From: JBBROS01 sp965260995
Lineage (GTDB): Bacteria > Pseudomonadota > Alphaproteobacteria > Acetobacterales > Acetobacteraceae
Assembly (NCBI GenBank): GCA_965260995.1
Contig: CBDHCD010000003.1
Span: 62,001-126,000, forward strand
DNA: 64,000 bases
Direction: 5' to 3'
Shown here: in pieces, positions 48,960 to 56,388 of the stretch
Position numbering within the stretch: the first letter of the stretch is position 1
Layout: the number at the start of each line of letters is the position of its first letter
Translations under genes and position numbers: made by a program
The notes under the pieces: model-generated
Told to the model about the DNA's origin: nothing
Databases searched by the model: none
What the model saw: the letters and a program-made list of their open reading frames with translations, nothing else

Positions 48960-49062
48960 TAGAGCGGTTTCAGTTTGGTCGGACGCACCTCGCGCCCGAC
49001 CAAACTGAGTAACCGCGTGGAACGATGGCTAGAGCGGTTTCGTGTAACACGAGACCACTCTA
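48960..49062. repeat. 103-bp palindromic element, copy C
   Basis: The copy is in the same orientation as copy A and nearly identical to it. Both ends read CTAG. The main stem is CAGTTTGGTCGGACGC/GCGCCCGACCAAACTG with a single mispair, and T-to-G on one arm is matched by A-to-C on the other relative to copy A. Its last three bases are the complement of the TAG stop of the binding-protein gene. It sits between the binding-protein and first permease genes of one operon, the place where E. coli malE-malF carries REP sequences. Confidence 0.85.
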
Positions 49063-50499
49063 GCCCAGCCCGGCCTGCTTCATCGTCTTGTCCATGCTGT
49101 CGGCAAGCTGGTCGAGCCCTTCGTCCACGCCCACCTGCTTGGCCACCATCCGCTGCAGCGCCGCCGCCCAGTCGGTGGTGACGTTGAAGAATAGCGGCTG
49201 CGGCGTGAAGTGGATCTTCGCCTGGTCCACGGACGCGTTGTACTGCTTGATGTAGCCCGGGTACGACTTCTCCACCCGCGCCTGCACGTCCGGGTCCTTC
49301 CACACGCTGGCGCGGACCGGGTTGACCACGTCCGCCTTGCGCGCGCCGAACAGCAGGTGGTCGGTGCCGCTGGCCCACTGCATGAACGTCCAGGCGGCGT
49401 CCTTGTTCTTGCTGAAGCTGCTCATGCCCAGCGACCAGATCCACACGTTCGGCGTCGGCGCCTTCGCCTCCGGGTTGGGCGCGAGCGGCGCGTAGGCCAG
49501 GTTGCCGCGCTCCTTGTTGTCGCCGCCGTTCATGAAGTAGCCGAGGATGTCGGCGTCGTAGATCATCGCCGACGCCCCGGCCCCCAGGTCCGCCCCCACC
49601 TGATACCAGGTGTAGGTGGCCCAGTTCTTCGGCCCGCTGTCCTGCACCATCTTGACGAAGTCGGCGGTGAACCGCTTCGCCGCCGCCGAGTTGACCGCCG
49701 ACTTCAGCTTGCCGCCCTCGACCGTGAAGTCGCGCGCCCCGTAGTTGGTGTAGCCCGACAGGTAGCCCGGATGGATCGTCGCCCACGACCGGCTGCCGCG
49801 CACGCCGACGCCGTAGAGGCTGCCGCCGCCGTCCTTCGTCACCTTCGCCGCCGCCTCCATCAGCTCGGGCATGTTCGTCGGCGCCTTGACGCCCATCTTG
49901 TCCAGCATGGCCCGGTTGTACGAGAGGTTGTTCATCTCCCAGCCCCACGGGATCGCCCACTGCTTGGCGCCCTTGCCGCCGATCTCGTCGCCGGGCTTGC
50001 CGGACCACGCGGTGCTGGCCCGCAGGTTGGGCAGCACGTCGTCCCAGTCGTAGCCGGGCGCGGTCCTGGCCGGGTCCTTGATGTAGTCGGCGAGGTCGAC
50101 GAGCCAACCGGCCGGGCCGTACTGCCAGGTCTGGTAGGCCCCGGTCATGAACGCGTCGTACTCGGTCGAGCGGCTCGACAGCGCCGCCGTCACCTTGTCG
50201 AAATAGACGTCCTCGGGAAAGATGTCATAGGTGACGTTCATGCCCGTCAGCGTCTTGAAGGCGTCGAGGTCGGCGATCATCGCGTCGGCGTAGGGGTGCT
50301 TGTTCAGCAGCAGCTTGACCGACTTGCCCTGGTGCGCCTTCCAGTCGAAGTCGGCCGCCCAGGCCCGGGTCACGGCGGCGTTGACCAGCGCGTCCGCCGC
50401 CGCGGCGGTGAGGCCGAGCGCCCCTAGCCGCCGGACGAGTTCCCGCCGCCCGACCTGGCCTTTGACGAACCGTTCGGCGATGTCGTTCGCTTTGTCCAT
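49060..50499 (-). CDS. Sugar/polyol ABC substrate-binding protein
   Basis: This 479-residue periplasmic binding protein is of the family-1 (MalE/UgpB, GlpV-like) type. The N-terminal 48 residues contain GRRELVRRLGALGLTAAAADAL, a twin-arginine-like export signal. In the mature part, ITWDIFPEDVYFDKVTAALSSRS-like sequence (VTYDIFPEDVYFDKVTAAL), FMTGAYQTWQYGPAGWL and WGWEMNNLSYNRAML are typical for binding proteins next to GlpS/GlpT ATPases. The start ATG 50499 has a strong GGAGGG site and lies inside the end of the SorC gene. The TAG stop is the first codon of element copy C. Confidence 0.92.
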   Translation of the reverse strand: MDKANDIAERFVKGQVGRRELVRRLGALGLTAAAADALVNAAVTRAWAADFDWKAHQGKSVKLLLNKHPYADAMIADLDAFKTLTGMNVTYDIFPEDVYFDKVTAALSSRSTEYDAFMTGAYQTWQYGPAGWLVDLADYIKDPARTAPGYDWDDVLPNLRASTAWSGKPGDEIGGKGAKQWAIPWGWEMNNLSYNRAMLDKMGVKAPTNMPELMEAAAKVTKDGGGSLYGVGVRGSRSWATIHPGYLSGYTNYGARDFTVEGGKLKSAVNSAAAKRFTADFVKMVQDSGPKNWATYTWYQVGADLGAGASAMIYDADILGYFMNGGDNKERGNLAYAPLAPNPEAKAPTPNVWIWSLGMSSFSKNKDAAWTFMQWASGTDHLLFGARKADVVNPVRASVWKDPDVQARVEKSYPGYIKQYNASVDQAKIHFTPQPLFFNVTTDWAAALQRMVAKQVGVDEGLDQLADSMDKTMKQAGLG

Positions 50500-51527
50500 G
50501 ATGTTCCCTCCTTGTTGACGTCGGCGCGGCCGCGCGGCCGCCCGGCCAGCAGGGCGCTGGCCGTCGGCTCGTCGGTGATGAGGCCGTGCAGCACGCCCGA
50601 GCGCAGCACGGCCAGGATCGCGGCGTCCTTCGCCGGGCCGCCGGCGATGGCGGTGACGCCGCGCAGCAGCGGCAGCGGCGCGGCCAGCACGCGCGCGTGC
50701 AGCGGGGTCGCGAGCAGCCGGCCGTCCGCGTCGAAGTAGTGGCCCAGCGCCTCCCCCGCCGCCCCGGCCGCCAGCAGCGTCGCCTCGTCCTGCGCCGACA
50801 CCGCGCCCGCGCCGCGCAGGAACGCCTCGCCGCCGACCTCGCCGATGCCCACCAGGCACAAGGACGCCCGCCGCGCCAGGGCGAACGCCTCCCGCACGCC
50901 CACTTGGTCGAGCAGCGCCTCGCGGTGGTCGGCCGAGCTGGCGAACAGCGGCACCGGCACCAGCCAGGCCTCGGCCCCCGTCCGCTCGGCGAAGCCGTGG
51001 ATCACCTCGTACGGGTTGGCCGGCCGCAGCCGCGCCAGACCGCCCAGCAGCGACACCAGCCGCAGCCCCGGCGCGTTCAGCGGCGGCAGGTGGCGCAGGC
51101 ACGCCGCCAGCGACCGGCCGTGGCCGACGCCCACCACCAGGTCGCGACGCCCGTCCAACGCCTGCCGCACGAACGCCGCCCCCGCCTGCCCGAGCGCCCG
51201 CGCCGGCAGCGGCCCGGCCTCGCCCAGCCCCGGCACCACCCGGCACGTGGACAAGCCGAAGCGGGCCGACAGCGCCCGCTCCGCCGCCACGCAGCCGCCG
51301 ATCGGCCCCTCCACCAGCACCCGCACCACCCCGTCCCGCGCCGCGCGCGCCAGCAGCCGGTGCGCCTTGGCCGTCGTGGTGCCCAGCGCCGCCGCGACCT
51401 CCGCCTGCGTCAGGCCCCCCGCATGATACAGCCACGCGGCGCGCGACACCTGGTCGTGGCCGTGGCCGTGGTCGTGATCGTGGCCGTGATCACCGGGCGA
51501 GGCCGGGTCGGGACCGGGCTCGGTCAT
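50424..51527 (-). CDS. SorC/DeoR-type sugar-binding transcriptional regulator (EryD-like)
   Basis: This 367-residue regulator has an N-terminal helix-turn-helix (LTQAEVAAALGTTTAKAHRLLARA, about 38-61) and a SorC sugar-phosphate-binding domain (about 75-325; VGVGHGRSLAA, GLITDEPTASALL). Ahead of the HTH is a His-Asp-Gly run with six histidines (residues 14-24). The frame continues 39 residues past the normal family end, through the ribosome site and 76 bases of the binding-protein gene, as if its own stop was lost. It probably represses or activates the polyol operon it heads; Brucella EryD is a related regulator of erythritol genes. Confidence 0.9.
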   Translation of the reverse strand: MTEPGPDPASPGDHGHDHDHGHGHDQVSRAAWLYHAGGLTQAEVAAALGTTTAKAHRLLARAARDGVVRVLVEGPIGGCVAAERALSARFGLSTCRVVPGLGEAGPLPARALGQAGAAFVRQALDGRRDLVVGVGHGRSLAACLRHLPPLNAPGLRLVSLLGGLARLRPANPYEVIHGFAERTGAEAWLVPVPLFASSADHREALLDQVGVREAFALARRASLCLVGIGEVGGEAFLRGAGAVSAQDEATLLAAGAAGEALGHYFDADGRLLATPLHARVLAAPLPLLRGVTAIAGGPAKDAAILAVLRSGVLHGLITDEPTASALLAGRPRGRADVNKEGTSWTKRTTSPNGSSKARSGGGNSSGG

Positions 51528-51535
51528 TCGAAGGT

Positions 51536-51598
51536 ATTCGCGTCCGATGAAAATCTCTGCATCGGGTGAATGTTTCTGCAAGCGGCCACGGCCGTCAA
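51536..51598 (-). promoter_or_regulatory. Candidate promoter and SorC operator of the polyol operon
   Basis: On the minus strand TTGACG (51593-51598), a 17-base spacer and AAACAT (51570-51575) form a plausible sigma-70 promoter. A dyad CCGATG-N10-CATCGG (arms at 51560-51565 and 51544-51549, with flanking ATTC/GAAT at 51571 and 51536) covers the expected start point. It is AT-richer than its surroundings and lies just before the SorC start, fitting an autoregulatory operator. Confidence 0.5.
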
Positions 51599-51794
51599 AC
51601 ACAATCGTCGCCGCATCGCACAACGCCTGGCTCCCGCTTCGCCCATCCTGCGCTTCGCCCGAACAAGACGATCTCGCGACGCCCGCCACCCGGCGTCGTT
51701 CCGGGCTGGCGCAGCCCGCCCGGTTGCGAATACTGTCGCCACGCGGCCCGCGCATCGCGGTCCCCGCCCACGGCGCCGGAGGCGCGAGCGGACA

Positions 51795-52523
51795 GTGAGG
51801 ACCGAACCCGCCACCGTGCGGGCGGACGCGGTGATCGCGTCGCTGCGCCACCATCGCATCCTGGGCGCCGCCTCGGCCGCCGAGCTCGGCGCCATGCTGC
51901 GCCGCTCCCAGATCGTCATCGCCCGTGAGCGCGAGCCGCTGTTCGCCGAGGGCGACGAGGGCCGCTCGGCCGCCTTCATCCTGGACGGCTACGTCAAGCT
52001 CTGCGCCACGACGCCGAGCGGGCGCGAGATCGTGCTCGAGGTCTGCGGCCCCGGCAGCATGTTCGGCGAGCTCGCCGTGCTGAACAACTGGCCCCGCGCC
52101 GCCAGCGCCGTCGCCCTCTCCGCCTGCCGGGTGCTCTCCATGCAGGGCGACGCCTTCCGCGGCATCCTCGCCCGCTCGCCCGACGCCATGCTCGCCATGA
52201 TCGGGGTCATCAGCCGCCGCCTGCGCGAAGCCACCGAGCACCTGCGCGACGGCGCCGACCTGCCCGGCCCCGCCCGCCTGGCCAAGGCCCTCGTCCACCT
52301 CGCCGCCGCCCACGCCCACCCGGTCGACGCCGGCCTGCGCCTCGGCGTCCACCTCTCGCAGCGCGAGCTGGGCGCGCTCACCGGCCTGTCGCGCGAGACC
52401 ATCAACAAGCAGCTCGCGGCTTGGCGGGACGCCCGCCTGATCGAGGCCGCCGCCGGCCAGATCACGCTCCTCGACGTCGAGGCCCTGCGCACCCTCGCCT
52501 TCGAGGGCCAGGACAGCGGCTGA
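51795..52523 (+). CDS. Crp/Fnr-family transcriptional regulator
   Basis: This 242-residue protein has a cyclic-nucleotide-binding-fold sensor (about 20-140; EPLFAEGDEGRSAAFILDGYVKL, GPGSMFGELAVLNNWPRAASAVAL) and a Crp-type HTH (LSQRELGALTGLSRETINKQLAAW, about 195-218). The phosphate-binding cassette FGELAVLNNWPRAA is close to cAMP-binding members. There is no Fnr-type cysteine cluster. The GTG at 51795 is the most upstream start before the conserved part; 51816 is an alternative. It is divergent from the SorC regulator and might act as a global regulator of the polyol operon. Confidence 0.9.
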   Translation: MRTEPATVRADAVIASLRHHRILGAASAAELGAMLRRSQIVIAREREPLFAEGDEGRSAAFILDGYVKLCATTPSGREIVLEVCGPGSMFGELAVLNNWPRAASAVALSACRVLSMQGDAFRGILARSPDAMLAMIGVISRRLREATEHLRDGADLPGPARLAKALVHLAAAHAHPVDAGLRLGVHLSQRELGALTGLSRETINKQLAAWRDARLIEAAAGQITLLDVEALRTLAFEGQDSG

Positions 52524-52588
52524 ACGGGACGGGCGTCCCGCGGCGGCAGGGCGGACTGCCCCTCGAATGACCTCCCGGCCCGCTCAGC

Positions 52589-53677
52589 TCACCGCCGCAG
52601 CGCCCGCAGCAGCTTCGACAGCCCGCCCGCCGCCGGCGGTCCCGACGCCGAAGGCTCCGCCTCCCGCCGCGGCGCGAGGCCCGGCCAATCGGAGAAGGCG
52701 ATGCGCCGTTCCTCCGCCTCCGAGAGCGGCGGCAGCGGCGCGTCGCGCCGGCGGGCGACGATGCTGGTGTGGTAGTGCGGGATGGCGCCGTGCCGAGTCA
52801 GCAGTTGCTCGATCAGCACGATCAGCGCCGCCACCGTCTGGTCCTTGGGGTCGCCGAAGTCGAAGTTGTTGAGGATGCCGGTGAAGAACGGCCGCATGAT
52901 GGTGCCGCCGTAGTCGGCGCGGTCGATCACCTCGAACCACTGGTAGGTCAGCGGCAGGATGCGCGAGGCGTGCACCCCCTCCGACGGGTCGTGCCCCAGC
53001 ATCCACTCCAGCGACGGCTTCGGCACTTCGTCGCGCGTGTGCTTCGCCAGCTCGTCCCAGCGGTACTGCGGCGCGAGGCAGGCGTTGATCTCGTCCATGA
53101 TCGCCAGCACCTCCGGATGGTAGAGGTGGTGGTCCGGCCCGATGTACTCGTCGTAGACCAGCAGCCCGCCCGGGCGCAGCACGCGGTGCATCAGCGCGTA
53201 CATGTCCTCGATGCGGTCGAAGTGGTGGATCGCCGCCTGCACGAACACGGCGTCGAAGCTCGCGTCGGCCAGCCCCGCCTGCAGCACGTCGGCCGAGCGC
53301 ATCTCGATTCGCGCGTCAAGCCCGGCTTCCGCGAACCGCGCCCGCGCCTTCTCCACCGCCGCCCCCGACGATTCGTAGGCCGTGATGTGCTGCGCGTAGC
53401 CCTGCCGCAGCAGCTGCTCCTCGACGAACGCCATCCCCGAGCCGATCGCCAGCATCCGCGCCGGCGGCGGCGTCAGGAACCGCCGCCCGACCCGATCGAG
53501 GTTGTAGCCGTCGAGCGAGCCGGTCTGCGGCCGGGCGATGGCGCGCTCGTAGAGGAACTTGTGCTGGGTGTAGTCGATCGGGTCCCCCTGGATCGTCGGC
53601 TGCGAGCCGACGTGGGTGCCGCTGTTGTAGCGTTCGTCCCAGACGCTGGTGGCGTCGACGGCTGGCGTGTCGGTCAT
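52589..53677 (-). CDS. SAM-dependent methyltransferase of the glycan locus
   Basis: This 362-residue protein has a SAM motif MLAIGSGMAFVEEQLL (about 75-90), motif II ITAYESSGAAVEKAR, and ASFDAVFVQAAIHHFDRIEDMYALMHRVLRPGGLLVYDEYIG. The large C-terminal part, with conserved histidines and YHTSIVARR, is typical of methyltransferases within polysaccharide loci; the acceptor is unknown. An Ala/Pro-rich tail (about 325-362) is low complexity. It overlaps the acyltransferase stop (ATGA) and forms the 3' end of the glycan operon. Confidence 0.88.
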   Translation of the reverse strand: MTDTPAVDATSVWDERYNSGTHVGSQPTIQGDPIDYTQHKFLYERAIARPQTGSLDGYNLDRVGRRFLTPPPARMLAIGSGMAFVEEQLLRQGYAQHITAYESSGAAVEKARARFAEAGLDARIEMRSADVLQAGLADASFDAVFVQAAIHHFDRIEDMYALMHRVLRPGGLLVYDEYIGPDHHLYHPEVLAIMDEINACLAPQYRWDELAKHTRDEVPKPSLEWMLGHDPSEGVHASRILPLTYQWFEVIDRADYGGTIMRPFFTGILNNFDFGDPKDQTVAALIVLIEQLLTRHGAIPHYHTSIVARRRDAPLPPLSEAEERRIAFSDWPGLAPRREAEPSASGPPAAGGLSKLLRALRR

Positions 53678-54858
53678 CGGACGGATCCCGTGTTGGAGGC
53701 TTCGATCCCTTTAGCACGGCCGAGGCCGAGCGCTTCGCCTCTCGACCCGATCACGGGGTCCGGGTCCCAAGGCCCCAGCGGGTCGAGGCCGGCGCCCTCG
53801 CCTCGCCTGTTGGCGCGGCCCAGGACGAGCGGACGCCGCGGCTTGAGCGCCAGCGCCCGCTTCTCGACCAGGTGCCACGACAGGAACGCCAGCGGCGCGG
53901 TGAACGCCGCGCACAGCCAGATCGGGTAGGTTGCCCCCGGCAGGAAATGCAGCACCGCCTGCTGCACCGGGAAGGCGTAGAGATACATGCCGTACGACAG
54001 GTCGCCGAACCGCGCCGCGCGCCGCAGCACCGGCATCGACAGCCGCCCGAAGCAGATCACCATGTAGGGCAGCGTGAACCACTCGACCGGCACGTTCCAC
54101 CAACTGAACCAACTGGCGAAGCTCCAGTTCAGCGCGAAGCACAGCAGCGCCGCGTCGGCGCGGTAAAGCGCCCGCCCCGGCCGCTCCAGCAGCCGGTACA
54201 GCGCGCCAACGAAGAAGAACGGGGCCTGCACCAGCATGTACTTGAGGTCGGCGTTGTAGACGACGATCACCGGCCCCTCGTAGCCCTCGAACAGGTAAAG
54301 CCCGGCGGCGCCCAGCAGCACCGCCCCGATCCCCAGCGCCCAGCGCCGCGGCGCGAGCGGCAGCAGCGCGAACAGCGGCACGGTCAGGTAGCACAGCGCC
54401 TCCGGCAGCAGGCTCCACAACGAGCCGTTCACCTGCCCGCTGTAGGGCAGCCCCTCGAACACGTGCGGCAGGTAGAGCCGCTGGTAGAGCAGGATGTTGC
54501 CCAGGTATTTCCAGGTGTTGCCGTTGCTGAAGTACTGCCCCGCCGGCAGCGTCGTCACCAGCGGCCCGAGCGCCAACGCCGTCAGCGCCACGCAGGCGGC
54601 CAGCCCCGGCCCCAGCCGCAGCGCCCGCTTGAGCAGGAACGTCGGCAGGTCCGGCATCCGCCGCCAGCTTTCCGTCACCAGGTAGCCGCTGATGGCGAAG
54701 AACACGTCGAGGCCCACCCGCGCGAACGGCACCCCCCACAGCCCCGGCCCGACCCCGCCGGTGATGTTGAACCCGTGCCCGTAGATGACGAGCAGCGCCG
54801 CGTAGAGGCGCAGCGCATCGAAGTTGTTGATGCGCGACGCGGCGTCGGGGGCGGCCAT
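53674..54858 (-). CDS. Acyltransferase-3 family membrane O-acyltransferase
   Basis: This 394-residue, ten-helix protein transfers acetyl or similar groups to sugars of exopolysaccharide or lipopolysaccharide. The hallmark N-terminal block is NNFDALRLYAALLVIYGHGFN with the catalytic His, then RVGLDVFFAISGYLVTESW and RALRLGPGLAACV. NGSLWSLLPEALCYL corresponds to the family NGSLWTLPxExxxY. The C-terminal 60 residues are soluble and Gly/Pro-rich. It lies between the methyltransferase and GT4 genes in one minus-strand operon. Confidence 0.92.
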   Translation of the reverse strand: MAAPDAASRINNFDALRLYAALLVIYGHGFNITGGVGPGLWGVPFARVGLDVFFAISGYLVTESWRRMPDLPTFLLKRALRLGPGLAACVALTALALGPLVTTLPAGQYFSNGNTWKYLGNILLYQRLYLPHVFEGLPYSGQVNGSLWSLLPEALCYLTVPLFALLPLAPRRWALGIGAVLLGAAGLYLFEGYEGPVIVVYNADLKYMLVQAPFFFVGALYRLLERPGRALYRADAALLCFALNWSFASWFSWWNVPVEWFTLPYMVICFGRLSMPVLRRAARFGDLSYGMYLYAFPVQQAVLHFLPGATYPIWLCAAFTAPLAFLSWHLVEKRALALKPRRPLVLGRANRRGEGAGLDPLGPWDPDPVIGSRGEALGLGRAKGIEASNTGSVR

Positions 54859-54903
54859 GGGCGTGTGACTCCGGCAAGGGCAAGCGCTGCTTTACGAAGC
54901 TTC

Positions 54904-56388
54904 TTACACCGGGACGCGGCGGCTGCCAGCCACTTGTTCGATCGCCGCTTCCCACCGCGGGGCCAGGCTCTCCGGCCGGTAGATCGCCGCCTGGCGCAGC
55001 CCGAGGTCGCGTCGCCGCGCCAGCTCCCCGTCCTCGCGCGGCAGCTCCACCATCCGCGCCAGCGTCCGCGCCAGCGCCGCCTCGTCGTACGGGTCGAAAT
55101 ACGTCGCCGCCTCGCCGTACGCCCAGCGATGCACCGGGATGTCGGACGCGGCCACCGGCGTGCCGCACGCCATCGCCTCCGCCCCCGAGTAGTCGAACCC
55201 CTCCGCCCGGCTCGGCGCGACCACCACGTGCGCCATCGAGTAAAGGATGCGCAGCTCGGCTTGCGGCACCGCCGCCAGGTGGAACGCCCCTTCGCGCACC
55301 AGCGCCTTGAGTTCGGTCAGTTCGAGGTCGGACCGCCAGCCGGTGTTGGCCACGACCAGCAGTTGCATCGCCTGCTTGGTCATCCGCTTGGCGATCTCGA
55401 AGGCGTGGAACAGCTTGAGGTAGTTCTTGCGCGGCTCCAGCGTGGACACCGCCATGATCAGCCGCGGCAGCTCGGCCGGCTCCGGCCCGCGCCGGCTGCC
55501 CGCCGTCGCCGGGCTGGCCCGGCGCGCGATGATCTGCCGCACCTCATGCTGCGGCCGCACGTCCGGGCGATACTCGGGCGCCAGCACCACCGGGATCGTC
55601 TGCACCCGCCGCTCCGCCCCCGGGAACAGGCGCAGCAGGTCGTCGCGCACCGGCTCGGAGTCGCAGACGAAGTGCGCCCCGTCCGCCATGTTGCGCTGCA
55701 ACATGCGGCCGTGGCTGAGCGCGTGCGGCCATGGCTCGCCGACCGTGTGCGGGCTCAGCAGCGGCAGCGCGTCGTAGTAGCGGATCATCGCCGCCGTGCC
55801 GGGGGCCAGCCGATACGGCGACACGGTGGCGGCGAAGAACACGTCCCACCCCTGCGAGTCCACCCGGCGCTGGAACAGCCGCGGCAGCAGCGTCAGCGAC
55901 CGGGCATACTCGTGCCCCAGCTCGGTGGCGAAGTAACGGGCGCGGTGCACGACGGACCGTTCCTTGGGCGCCAGCGTCCGGTCGAACAGCTTGACCCACA
56001 AGTAGTCCTCGAACATCTCCGAATCGATCTCGAGGTCGAGCCGCTCCCGCCGGAACGCTTCCGTCAGTGACAGATAAGGCCGGAAGATGCGGCGCTTGAC
56101 CATGTTCGGCAGGCTGCCGAACCCCGGCAGCCAGTGCGTCCGCTTGGTGTCCTGGCTGATCAGCGCCTGCGTCTGCGCCAGCACCCGCTCGTACGGCGTC
56201 CGCCGCTGCGGACGCCGCGAGCTGTAGTGGATGCCCGAGGCGAGGCCCGCGAACCGCCGCAGCCGGAAGCCCGAGAACATCGCGAACAGCAGCCGCACCT
56301 CCTGCGGGATGCCGGCGAACCCCTCGTAGCAGGGGCGGAGGTCCATGAGCAGCGACGGGCGGGACGGGTCCGGGCCGGCCTCGGTCAA
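54904..56388 (-). CDS. GT4-family glycosyltransferase
   Basis: This GT-B fold transferase has about 494 residues. The N-terminal LLMDLRPCYEGFAGIPQEVRLLF is a familiar opening of this subgroup. The C-terminal donor domain has MAVSTLEPRKNYLKLFHAF and APSRAEGFDYSGAEAMACGTPVAASDIPVHRWAYGEAATYF, the EX7E-type region. I use TTG 56388, which overlaps the previous gene's stop as TTGA and gives the full first strand; ATG 56346 would cut into it. The acceptor and sugar are unknown. Confidence 0.88.
   Translation of the reverse strand: MTEAGPDPSRPSLLMDLRPCYEGFAGIPQEVRLLFAMFSGFRLRRFAGLASGIHYSSRRPQRRTPYERVLAQTQALISQDTKRTHWLPGFGSLPNMVKRRIFRPYLSLTEAFRRERLDLEIDSEMFEDYLWVKLFDRTLAPKERSVVHRARYFATELGHEYARSLTLLPRLFQRRVDSQGWDVFFAATVSPYRLAPGTAAMIRYYDALPLLSPHTVGEPWPHALSHGRMLQRNMADGAHFVCDSEPVRDDLLRLFPGAERRVQTIPVVLAPEYRPDVRPQHEVRQIIARRASPATAGSRRGPEPAELPRLIMAVSTLEPRKNYLKLFHAFEIAKRMTKQAMQLLVVANTGWRSDLELTELKALVREGAFHLAAVPQAELRILYSMAHVVVAPSRAEGFDYSGAEAMACGTPVAASDIPVHRWAYGEAATYFDPYDEAALARTLARMVELPREDGELARRRDLGLRQAAIYRPESLAPRWEAAIEQVAGSRRVPV

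Noticed and set aside
53872..56070. 732-codon plus-strand open frame
   Set aside because: Antisense to acyltransferase and GT4 genes; no motif, strongly Arg/His/Gln-biased.
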